In this document: piece after piece, positions 1-8,384 of the stretch | Layout: every line of letters begins with the position of its first letter | How positions within the stretch are numbered: the first letter of the stretch is position 1 | DNA from: Gammaproteobacteria bacterium | GTDB taxonomy: Bacteria; Pseudomonadota; Gammaproteobacteria; Pseudomonadales; Azotimanducaceae | Direction of reading: 5' to 3' | DNA: 64,000 bases | NCBI GenBank assembly: GCA_009846005.1 | Contig: VXYL01000008.1 | Coordinates: 1-64,000, forward strand | The notes under the pieces: model-generated | Seen by the model: the letters and a program-made list of their open reading frames with translations, nothing else | The model's database searches: none | Told to the model about the DNA's origin: nothing | Made by a program: the position numbers and the translations under genes

Positions 1-2
1 GC

Positions 3-173
3 TCGGACGCGTTCATCGACGCAACGTTCGCTTGGGGCGATGGGGAGGCGATTCGGCAGCGTATCGACGAGCATCTGGAGGCGGGCGCCAGCCACGTCTG
101 CATTCAACCCGTCAACCGGGAAGGACAGTTCGGCGAAGTGGATTGGGAAACCTTGGAGGAATTGGCCCCATGA
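3..173 (+). CDS. C-terminal fragment of a probable LLM-class (luciferase-like, F420-dependent type) oxidoreductase, truncated by the window edge
   Basis: Frame 3 reads ...SDAFIDATFAWGDGEAIRQRIDEHLEAGASHVCIQPVNREGQFGEVDWETLEELAP*, resembling the C-terminus of LLM-class oxidoreductases; ATGA overlap with the next gene. Confidence 0.6.
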   Translation, partial: SDAFIDATFAWGDGEAIRQRIDEHLEAGASHVCIQPVNREGQFGEVDWETLEELAP

Positions 174-838
174 GCGAGTTCCAAGACAAGCGCGCGGTCG
201 TTACCGGGGCGGCGGGTGCCCTCGGGCGCGTCGTGGCCGGGGCGTTCCACGACGCGGGAGCGATCGTGACCGGCATCGACATCGTCGAGCACGAGGCACC
301 CTATCGAACACTGGTCGCGGACCTTATCGATCCGGAAGGTGCACGCGGCGCGGTCACTGAGACGGGCGATATCGACATCCTCGCCAATATCGCCGGCGGC
401 TTCGCGATGGGCGACACCATCGCCGAGACATCCGACGACACGTGGGACTTCATGATGAACCTAAACGCCCGCACGGTGCTCAACATGTCCCGTGCGGTGG
501 TGCCGGGCATGGTCGCCCGGGGCTCGGGCAAGATCGTCAACATCGGCGCTCGCGGCGCGTTGCGCGGTGCTGCCGCGATGGGTGCCTACGTGGCGTCGAA
601 AAGCGTCGTGATTCGCTTAACCGAGACCCTGGCGGAGGAACTCAAGGCCAAGGGCATAAACGTCAACTGCATCCTGCCGAGCATCATCGACACGCCGACC
701 AACCGCGCCGACATGCCAAAGGCCAGGTTCTCGAACTGGGTGCCGCCGGAACACATCGCGAACGTCGTATTGTTCCTCGCGTCGTCCGCCGCCGACTCCG
801 TCCACGGGGCGTCGATACCGGTGGAGGCGCTGGCGTAA
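170..838 (+). CDS. SDR-family NAD(P)-dependent oxidoreductase
   Basis: MSEFQDKRAVVTGAAGALGRVV (Rossmann TGxxxGxG), NIAGG, YVASK (YxxxK) motifs; start moved inward from the ORF track. Confidence 0.9.
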   Translation: MSEFQDKRAVVTGAAGALGRVVAGAFHDAGAIVTGIDIVEHEAPYRTLVADLIDPEGARGAVTETGDIDILANIAGGFAMGDTIAETSDDTWDFMMNLNARTVLNMSRAVVPGMVARGSGKIVNIGARGALRGAAAMGAYVASKSVVIRLTETLAEELKAKGINVNCILPSIIDTPTNRADMPKARFSNWVPPEHIANVVLFLASSAADSVHGASIPVEALA

Positions 839-850
839 TCCGCGTTTCCA

Positions 851-989
851 CGGGACACCGCAAGGGTGTCGCCCACAGGCCGTACTTGATGCGTAGGGGC
901 GACCCTTGTGGTCGCCCGCGGGTCCTGTGGTCGCCGTGTTCCTGCACGGCAAGGTTTCGAAGCCGGGACACCGCAAGGGTGTCCCCTAC
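851..989. repeat. Cluster of short palindromic intergenic elements (851-874, 893-918, 964-989)
   Basis: CGGGACACCGCAAGGGTGTCGCCC, GTAGGGGCGACCCTTGTGGTCGCCCG and CGGGACACCGCAAGGGTGTCCCCTAC; same family recurs across the window. Confidence 0.75.
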
Positions 990-1453
990 AAGCCGTACTC
1001 GCCGCGGAAGTAGATCAACGGCCGGGCATCGGGCCGCAGGGTCTCGAAGGCGAGCACGCGGCCCACGGCCACGGTGTGGTCGCCGGCATCGTGCTCGGCG
1101 TCCAGTGCACATTCGACGTAGGCGATCGCCCCCTCGAGGATGGGTGCCGATGTCGAGTTGGTGTTCCATGGTACGTCCGCGGCGCGACCCGACTGCGCGA
1201 ACTCCTCGCTTGTGGTTTCTTGGTTGTCGGCCAGCACGTTGATGCAGAAGTGTCCCGTGGCGCGTATGCGCGGCCAACTGGTGCTCGTCTTGGCGGGGCA
1301 GATGGCGATGAGTGGCGGGTCGAGCGAGAGCGACACGAAGGACTGGGCCGCGAAGCCGACCAGGGAACCGTTCTCGTTGCCCGTGACGATCACCACGCCG
1401 GTGCAGTACTGCCCCATCGTGTCGCGATAGGCGCGGCTGTCGAAATCCTCCAT
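986..1453 (-). CDS. Flavin reductase family protein (FMN-binding, styrene monooxygenase StyB / HpaC-like)
   Basis: MEDFDSRAYRDTMGQYCTGVVIVTG...GFAAQSFVSLSLDPPLIAICPAKTSTSWPRIRATGHFCINVL is typical of flavin reductases. Confidence 0.9.
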   Translation of the reverse strand: MEDFDSRAYRDTMGQYCTGVVIVTGNENGSLVGFAAQSFVSLSLDPPLIAICPAKTSTSWPRIRATGHFCINVLADNQETTSEEFAQSGRAADVPWNTNSTSAPILEGAIAYVECALDAEHDAGDHTVAVGRVLAFETLRPDARPLIYFRGEYGL

Positions 1454-1514
1454 CGTCTGATTCCGTGACTCCAACCCCTCGATTATGGCCAAATCCGCCT
1501 GTCGACGGGGTGTC

Positions 1515-1584
1515 GTAGGGCTTGTCCCCGCCCGCACCGACGGGACGGGACAAGGCCGCGGGACGGGACAAGCCCGTCCCCTAC
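1515..1584. repeat. Paired inverted palindromic elements upstream of ppx
   Basis: GTAGGGCTTGTCCCCGCCCG and GGGACGGGACAAGCCCGTCCCCTAC in opposite orientation. Confidence 0.75.
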
Positions 1585-1598
1585 GGTAGAATGCCGCC

Positions 1599-3203
1599 GT
1601 GGCGGAGCATTACGACATCGCCCCGGAAGGCAGGGAAGCCGAACCACCCTACGCGGCGCTCGACTTGGGCTCCAACAGCTTCCACCTCATCGTCGCCTAC
1701 GACCACGGCGATCGTTTGCAGGTGGTGGACCGGCACAAGGAGATGGTGCGACTCGCGGAAGGGCTGAAGGTCGACAACACGTTGTCCGCGTCGGTCGCGG
1801 CCCGGGCCATTGCCTGCCTCAAGCGCCTAGGCCAGCGCATCCGCGACCTTCCCCCGGGGAATGTCCGTGTCGTCGGCACGAACACGCTGCGCAAGGCACG
1901 CAACAGCCAGGACTTCATCCTAGCGGCCGAGCGCGCGTTGGGGCATCGCGTCGAGATCATCAGCGGTCGCGAGGAAGCGCGCCTGATCTACCTGGGCGTC
2001 TCGCACTCCCTGGAACCCATCGAAGACAGCGCGGAGTCCCGCTTGGTGGTCGATATCGGCGGCGGCAGTACGGAACTCATTCTCGGTCGCCAGTTCCAGC
2101 CCCTCCTTATGGAGAGTCTCTACATGGGCTGCGTGTCGATGTCCGAAGCATTCTTCGGCGACGGCAAGCTTCTTCCACACCGATTCCAGGACGCGGAGAA
2201 CGCCGCCCGCCAGGAACTCGAGGTGCTCGAAGAGATCTACAGGGCGCGGGGGTGGGACACGGTCATCGGCGCGTCAGGCTCGATCCTCGCCATCCACGAT
2301 GCGATCTTGGAATTGACCGGCGTGAGAGGCATCACGCACAACGGTATCGAGGCCCTGAAGTGCCATCTGCTGGAGAAGGGCCACATCAACGACGTTGAAC
2401 TCGAGGCCATCGATGCCGAACGGGCGCCGGTCTTCGCGGGTGGTTTGGCGATCACCGCCGCCGTCGTCGATGCTCTTGACGTAGACAGCATGACCGTGTC
2501 CGACGGCGCCCTGCGCGAGGGCTTGCTGCACGACCTCCTGGGTCGGGTCCATGCCCACGACATCCGGGAAACGACGGTGGCCGATCTCATGCATCGCTAC
2601 CACGTCGATGCGCGCCATGCGCGACGGGTCGCCGGTACCGTCGCCCGAATACTGGAACAGGTCTCGTGGGATCTGGCGGAGAACTTGGCCGGCAAGCGCG
2701 TCCCGAACGGCTTGGGGGCTTCCCCCCGCATTGGCGGCCTAAACGGCACGCCGGGATCCCTCTCCGGGGCCGCCGCCGCGCGTCTCTTGCGTTGGGCCGC
2801 CCTCCTGCACGAGATCGGCATGGACATCGCCCACAGCCAGTACCACAAGCACGGCGGCTATCTGCTCGACAACATGGACCTGTCCGGATTCTCGCGGCCC
2901 GAACAGCACAACCTGTCCATGATCGTTCGTTCGCACCGGCGCAAGTTTCCCATCGAGGAACTCGACGGATCCCCGGGCCTGATCGCCTTGTGCGTGCTGC
3001 TGCGCCTTGCGGTGGTTCTGCACCGTGGCCGCGCCGAGAACACGTTGCCGGCGTTCTGGGTCGCACCAGCCGGGGACGGGGAGATCCGGATCACGTTTCC
3101 CCGGAAATGGCTTGCCGAGCACCCCTTGACCAAGCTCGACCTGGAACAGGAATCCGACTACCTCTCGGTCATTCCGCTGAAGCTGAGCGTCGCCGCCGTG
3201 TAG
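1599..3203 (+). CDS. ppx: Ppx/GppA-family exopolyphosphatase
   Basis: AALDLGSNSFHLIVAYD, VVDIGGGSTELILG, GASGSILAI and C-terminal HD-like domain; near ppk. Confidence 0.93.
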   Translation: MAEHYDIAPEGREAEPPYAALDLGSNSFHLIVAYDHGDRLQVVDRHKEMVRLAEGLKVDNTLSASVAARAIACLKRLGQRIRDLPPGNVRVVGTNTLRKARNSQDFILAAERALGHRVEIISGREEARLIYLGVSHSLEPIEDSAESRLVVDIGGGSTELILGRQFQPLLMESLYMGCVSMSEAFFGDGKLLPHRFQDAENAARQELEVLEEIYRARGWDTVIGASGSILAIHDAILELTGVRGITHNGIEALKCHLLEKGHINDVELEAIDAERAPVFAGGLAITAAVVDALDVDSMTVSDGALREGLLHDLLGRVHAHDIRETTVADLMHRYHVDARHARRVAGTVARILEQVSWDLAENLAGKRVPNGLGASPRIGGLNGTPGSLSGAAAARLLRWAALLHEIGMDIAHSQYHKHGGYLLDNMDLSGFSRPEQHNLSMIVRSHRRKFPIEELDGSPGLIALCVLLRLAVVLHRGRAENTLPAFWVAPAGDGEIRITFPRKWLAEHPLTKLDLEQESDYLSVIPLKLSVAAV

Positions 3204-3225
3204 GGGTCGGGCTTGTCCCGTCCCG
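3200..3225. repeat. Palindromic intergenic element overlapping the ppx stop codon
   Basis: GTAGGGGTCGGGCTTGTCCCGTCCCG; the TAG at 3201-3203 is the ppx stop. Confidence 0.75.
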
Positions 3226-3320
3226 CCGTGTTCACGCCACTGCGGTATTGCCTGCCGCACCGGCGGTCTCACGTACTCCTGTCTCGGGAGGGACGGTCAC
3301 TGCAACGGGCGACTGAGAAG

Positions 3321-6300
3321 CTAGTCAGTGTCTACCCATCGGACAGCGTCGACGATGACGTGGGTTCCATCCGTGCGGTCCGACACGGCAACGCGGGCTT
3401 CACCAGCGCGCAAGTCGAATGCGCCAAGCGCTGACCAACCAGGTTCAGCTTGGGATGCGTCGAAGACCAATGTCTTGGATTCCTGCAGACCCCTCGCCGA
3501 AACGGTGATCTCCAAAGAGCCAACGGATTTGCCCGGTGCCATCACGAACTGGGTGTTCGGCATGTGATAGTCCAAGCGCCAGCGCCCGCCGTGGCCGATT
3601 TCCGCCGAAAACAGTGCCATCTTGGATCCCGTCCCGCGGGGCGCGTGGACCATGGTGGCCCGGTACTTGCCCCAGGTTGTCGGCGCCCAGTCCCGGGACC
3701 AGCCGGTTTGACCGGGCGACTCGCGGTTGCTCGGCAGGACGGCGGCGCTGTCCGAGGCCGTACGGCTCGACTCCGGTCGGTCCGGGCCGTACCAGCGGCG
3801 TTCGTCAATGACGGTGAAGCCCTGCGACAGGTCGTCGACGACGATGCCGTCGACTTGCGGTCGCCACGTGCTTGGTTCGCTGCCGACGACCGGGTCGTCG
3901 CGACTCGCGCGAGGTGCGGCCTCTGTGATCGGAATCTGAACGGTACCCGCGTTGCGGGAGAAGTACGGGTGCACCCAAAGCCCTCGCGGCGGTTCTTCAA
4001 GAACGAGTCCGACATGGACTGCGCTGAACGGGGGCACGCGTGTGACGCCACTGAGCCTGAAGGGATAGCGCAGGTCGTAGTGCTCCTTGACGTGGAACCA
4101 ACCGGGGGACGCTTCATCGTTTCGAACGTGGAAAGACAGGTGGAAACGGGGCGTGCCATCGGCCTCGTCCTCCAACCTTGACATTTCCGCCGGTGAGACG
4201 ATGAGACCCGCGCTGTCTCTCGACGTGATCCACTCGCGCACGCTCGGCGCGTCGAGGTGGGACATGAGCGCGTCCACGTCCTCGGCCGTGTACACGTTGC
4301 CCGCGTACTCGCGAACGAGTCGTTGAACCAGCGCCCCGGCTCCTTCGGCCCCGAGAACATCGTAGAGAAGCTGCGCCAATGCCCCACCCCGCAAGTCCAG
4401 CACTTCAGCGGCCATCTTCCCGTCGAGCCGGAAGTCCAGAGACGACAAGGAAACACCCAATGCGCGGTGCCACACCTTGGAGCTGTCGCTGAGTGGCGTA
4501 TACCGCACAAACACACCGAATGAGTGACCGTCGACGGCGTGGTGAAGCAAGTCCCGCAGCGAGCGGCCGAAATGCGTCCGGATGTTGAAGTTGTGCGCGG
4601 AAAGCGTCTCTGCTGGAGACGGGTGGGTGAGGATCAATCGGGTCAACCGGTGGAGAACGAAGTCCAACGCGTCCGCGCCATCGCCAGCTGCGGAAGTCTT
4701 TTCCAGTATGTTGCGGGCCAGGCCAGCATCAAGGCTCGATAGGGGGTCGTTCCCCACGAAGACCTGCATCTGGGCAGCCATTGACTCCCCCTCTTCGCGG
4801 CGGAACCTAGCGGTCGGGAACCCCGCCTCCTTCAGGAGCAGCACGCCCGGTTCGGCGTTGACGGGTTGCATGAGCGCACGATGGCCATGGGTTCGCAATC
4901 CGGTCGGTACTTCCACGATGCGCAGCGCTTCGTGCGGGTAGGGGATTCCCTTGGCGTGCGCGAAGGCGAGCAGGCGGGCGAGATTCGCCGTGACCAGATC
5001 AGAAACAGGCGAATACAACTGCGCGTTCTCCAAATGCCTGGGATGCAGCGCCAATTCCACTTCGACGTCGTCGATCCTTGCGCTATAGCCACGAAACGGA
5101 CCGGCGAACAAGGCGACACCGGGCACGAGGTTGCGGGGACGGAACCGATAGGTGGGAGGCTCGTTGAGTTCGAGCGTTCGTCCGCCAGGCCCGACGGCCA
5201 GCCAACCGTCAGGTACCGTCACCGCCAAGTCCACACCGAAGATGTCGTGTCGGTCCGGGTTCCGGACGATGAGCCCCGAGGCCGGTAACCAATAGGCCGA
5301 GGGCGTCAACGCCACGTAGTCCTTCTGGTAGAGCGATGCTTCGGTCCCAAGCAGCCCGGCCCTACTTGATGCGGGCAACCGGTCGGGATCGAACACGCCG
5401 TTCAGGAAAGCGAAGGAACCGTCGGGAATACCCGTCGCAATCACTTGCAGAATCCTGCCGCGGTCCGCTGCCCGGGCTTCGGACAGCCCGACGACGAGCA
5501 CACCGTCCTCGTGATCAAAAACCGCCGGCTGACCGTCCAGAAGCAGCTTCTCGACCGTCATGCCCGGATTGAAAGTGAAGACGAGGGAGCGGGCCGATGG
5601 CGGCAGAGCTTTCGTCTCGATGGCAACGTTGATTGCCAGTGACCCCGCCGGATCTACCGCTACGGTACCGGACAGTTTTTCGACGTCGGCCGCGTGATGG
5701 GTGTCGTTGGCCAATTCGCGATGCTTCGCACGCCACCGGTCTCGCTCGCCGAGATCCTGCATCGCCGAAATGGCGATCCAGGCAATGCCGGTCACACCGA
5801 CCGTTCCGAATCCCAGGGCGGTCGAGGCCTGCAGCCTTCGCGATACCCCGTCGTCTCGCGGATAGAAGCGGGCAGCGGCGACGATGCAGCCCGTCGCGAC
5901 CGAGACGAGCGCGAGGCGTTGCAGGAGACCGGGAAAGGTGTCTTGGGCGGCGATGTCCGAGACCAGGCTGGTGTTGTCCGGAAACGTCGATACCGCCTGC
6001 AGGAGATAGTGCGGAACGTTGGCCACGCCCCAGACATGAAACCCAAGCAGCGCCAAGGAAACGCCAAGCGCCAGGCTTCGGCTGCGGAACACGGACGCAA
6101 GTAGCATGACGCCACCGCTCCAGAGAACCACTGCGGGAAGGGCGTCGAAGAACAGCAGGCGGATGAGTGCCGATTGGCCGAAGTTGGGGCTGGGGAAGCC
6201 CATTGGGCGCACCACGTTGGCAACTAGCTCGTGAAGCGCCAATAGCGACGCGCAAGGAAGCCACGTTACTCCGATAACCGCAAGCAGTCGGCCGAGCAGA

Positions 6301-6668
6301 ACGCCCAGGTTCGACATGGGCCGACAGTCGAGTGCTTCCGCCATAGTGGCCTTGACGTCCCGATGTCGGGCATCGAAGCCTAGCAGGCAGCTCGCAAGAG
6401 CCAATAGAAAAACCAGATGGCCACCGTATTCGGCCAGCCGAAACCGTGGCAAAAAGAGACCCACGATGGGCAGGTGCCCGGATCTGACTTCGTGAAGGTG
6501 CGCGTGATAGTACGCCGGGGCGAGAGTCACCGCCAATGCCAGCAGGAGGAGGAGCAAAACGACCGGGCGCCGGCGATGCGACCTGAAATCGGCCGCAGCG
6601 ACGGCAAGGGTTGCCCCGATGTCGAACGACCACCGTCGTTGTTGGCCCCTTTCTTGCGTCTTCGCCAT
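3321..6668 (-). CDS. Large membrane protein: ABC-2-permease-like N-terminal helices, M1-peptidase-like region without HExxH, golvesin/Xly-CBD-like C-terminal domain
   Basis: 1115 aa; several hydrophobic N-terminal segments; M1-like beta-rich region (YWLPASGLIVRNPDRHDIFGVDLAVTVPDGWLAVGPG); C-terminal GWSALGAFDLRAGEARVAVSDRTDGTHVIVDAVRWVDTD resembles golvesin-like domains. Confidence 0.7.
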   Translation of the reverse strand: MAKTQERGQQRRWSFDIGATLAVAAADFRSHRRRPVVLLLLLLALAVTLAPAYYHAHLHEVRSGHLPIVGLFLPRFRLAEYGGHLVFLLALASCLLGFDARHRDVKATMAEALDCRPMSNLGVLLGRLLAVIGVTWLPCASLLALHELVANVVRPMGFPSPNFGQSALIRLLFFDALPAVVLWSGGVMLLASVFRSRSLALGVSLALLGFHVWGVANVPHYLLQAVSTFPDNTSLVSDIAAQDTFPGLLQRLALVSVATGCIVAAARFYPRDDGVSRRLQASTALGFGTVGVTGIAWIAISAMQDLGERDRWRAKHRELANDTHHAADVEKLSGTVAVDPAGSLAINVAIETKALPPSARSLVFTFNPGMTVEKLLLDGQPAVFDHEDGVLVVGLSEARAADRGRILQVIATGIPDGSFAFLNGVFDPDRLPASSRAGLLGTEASLYQKDYVALTPSAYWLPASGLIVRNPDRHDIFGVDLAVTVPDGWLAVGPGGRTLELNEPPTYRFRPRNLVPGVALFAGPFRGYSARIDDVEVELALHPRHLENAQLYSPVSDLVTANLARLLAFAHAKGIPYPHEALRIVEVPTGLRTHGHRALMQPVNAEPGVLLLKEAGFPTARFRREEGESMAAQMQVFVGNDPLSSLDAGLARNILEKTSAAGDGADALDFVLHRLTRLILTHPSPAETLSAHNFNIRTHFGRSLRDLLHHAVDGHSFGVFVRYTPLSDSSKVWHRALGVSLSSLDFRLDGKMAAEVLDLRGGALAQLLYDVLGAEGAGALVQRLVREYAGNVYTAEDVDALMSHLDAPSVREWITSRDSAGLIVSPAEMSRLEDEADGTPRFHLSFHVRNDEASPGWFHVKEHYDLRYPFRLSGVTRVPPFSAVHVGLVLEEPPRGLWVHPYFSRNAGTVQIPITEAAPRASRDDPVVGSEPSTWRPQVDGIVVDDLSQGFTVIDERRWYGPDRPESSRTASDSAAVLPSNRESPGQTGWSRDWAPTTWGKYRATMVHAPRGTGSKMALFSAEIGHGGRWRLDYHMPNTQFVMAPGKSVGSLEITVSARGLQESKTLVFDASQAEPGWSALGAFDLRAGEARVAVSDRTDGTHVIVDAVRWVDTD

Positions 6669-6778
6669 CGCGGTAGTGTTCCAAGCGTACCGTTGGCCAG
6701 GGTCGGGTCTATCCCCACCAGCAAAAACCTGTCCACGAAACGTGACAGCTGGTGATTCCCATGCGCCTGACTCTCGAT

Positions 6779-7537
6779 CTAGTCAAGACCCAACGCCTCG
6801 GCAAGTTGCGCTGGCGAGAAGTAACCCGACAGCATTCGACCGCTCGGCAGGATCATCGTGGGTGTCCCTTCAATGCCGATTTCCTGCCCAGCTCGAAAGT
6901 GGGAGGCAACTGGATTCGCGCAGTCCATTGGAGGAATCGTGTCACCTTTCTTGAGTGTCGTGATCGCAGACAATGGATCGTCGGAACACCACGCGGAAAC
7001 CATCGCCTGGAACGCGGAGGAACCTAATCCGGGGCTTGGATATGCCACGTAGCGAATCTCGATACCAAGCATTTGATACTCGGCAATCTGCTGGTGAAAC
7101 GCCCTGCAGTAAACGCAGCCAACATCCGTGAACACGACCACGCTGGTCCGTTTCGTCTCTGGCGGTTCAAGAACGAGCATCTCTGACTGTGGGATCGCTG
7201 CTATGATTTCCCTGCGCTTGGCGCTTCGCGCCCTCTCAGTCAATGCAACGAGCTGATGGTCGCTTCGGATTTCGTATAGGTTGCCGGCGACCAAATGGCG
7301 ACAGTCTTGCATTACATAGAGGTAATCGCCGCCACCAGCGTCCACCTCGTACAGCCCCGGAAGGTTCGACACCTTAGCGACACTACGAGCGTCAACTCCC
7401 TGAAGTGCGAGGCACTCGACAATCGATTGATCATCAAAATGCCTCTGATCCTGTGCTCCAGTTACTGTTGAGCCGACCATGGCGAGGACACTCGCAAACA
7501 ATGGGTGCCTGAACCAACTAGCTTTAGCTACGCTCAT
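6779..7537 (-). CDS. DsbC-like thiol:disulfide interchange/isomerase protein
   Basis: Hydrophobic N-terminus; VVVFTDVGCVYCRAFHQQIAEY (CxxC thioredoxin-fold active site), GIEGTPTMILPSGRMLSGY cis-Pro loop, second Cys pair (WCSDD...MDCANP) as in DsbC. Confidence 0.88.
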   Translation of the reverse strand: MSVAKASWFRHPLFASVLAMVGSTVTGAQDQRHFDDQSIVECLALQGVDARSVAKVSNLPGLYEVDAGGGDYLYVMQDCRHLVAGNLYEIRSDHQLVALTERARSAKRREIIAAIPQSEMLVLEPPETKRTSVVVFTDVGCVYCRAFHQQIAEYQMLGIEIRYVAYPSPGLGSSAFQAMVSAWCSDDPLSAITTLKKGDTIPPMDCANPVASHFRAGQEIGIEGTPTMILPSGRMLSGYFSPAQLAEALGLD

Positions 7538-7694
7538 CTCGAACTCCGTAGAACTAGAGCGTTCGCACCGACCAGAAGGGACAGATCCGAGGGCGAGGGA
7601 GAAGGGCGAACAGCGACGACTATGATGACCCTAGTGGGAAGTCCGGGATCCGTTTTCTTCCGCGAGGAGTACCGGCGCGATCACCTTGCCCCTC

Positions 7695-8102
7695 CTAGTT
7701 CCCGACTATTGGGAATGGTGGGCTAAAGGGGTTTGCATAGCATTGGCCAGGCGCGCTTTCCGGGGGGGCCATCGGATCCGGGTCTCGATAACCGCCTTGG
7801 CATTTGCACCAACTCCTACCCCCTGTTGTGCACTCCATATCGAATCGACAGTCCTTATAGACGCAAGTAGGCTGGCGGTTGCCGTCGTCTTGCATTGCCA
7901 CAAACGGATCACTGGACTGCCATACGATTGATTCTGTGAGGGCGTCGGTGTTCTGAGCCATACTCGACGGCCCCTTGCCCGGCACTTCAACGGCGGCCAG
8001 AGCTGATTTTCCAAGCGAGTCTGCGCCCCACAACGGCAACGCAAACGCCAACAATGGTAAGAGCATCGCCGTCACGGCGAAGCAACTAGTGCGGTTCTTC
8101 AT
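7695..8102 (-). CDS. Small secreted cysteine-rich hypothetical protein
   Basis: MKNRTSCFAVTAMLLPLLAFALPLWGADS signal-peptide-like N-terminus; C-terminal half CVYKDCRFDMECTTGGRSWCKCQGG...GQC with six cysteines; start at the inner Met (MKNRT). Confidence 0.65.
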   Translation of the reverse strand: MKNRTSCFAVTAMLLPLLAFALPLWGADSLGKSALAAVEVPGKGPSSMAQNTDALTESIVWQSSDPFVAMQDDGNRQPTCVYKDCRFDMECTTGGRSWCKCQGGYRDPDPMAPPESAPGQCYANPFSPPFPIVGN

Positions 8103-8214
8103 GTCGATTCCTTTTCTCATTCAATATCGTCTAGTGTCGTCGGCGCGGTGGACCAACCCACGGCGCAGAACGCTGCACCGTCGACAACCTTCGCCCATTC
8201 GGCGGCCCGGCACA

Positions 8215-8334
8215 ACAGAAAACCCCGACGAGTTATGTGGTGATTGTTTACTGCCAAACAGCGAAAGCAGTGGGACATACCACGGCGTCGCGCTGCCTTG
8301 AACGGAAAACCTCAACGCGTTGTGTGACGATTTT
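8215..8334. repeat. Imperfect direct repeat (~33 nt core, offset 87 bp)
   Basis: ACAGAAAACCCCGACGAGTTATGTGGTGATTGT (8215-8247) vs ACGGAAAACCTCAACGCGTTGTGTGACGATTTT (8302-8334). Confidence 0.55.
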
Positions 8335-8384
8335 CCGATGTTCACCGCAAAGTGCTCCAGACCTGACGGGCTAACGGGATACCC

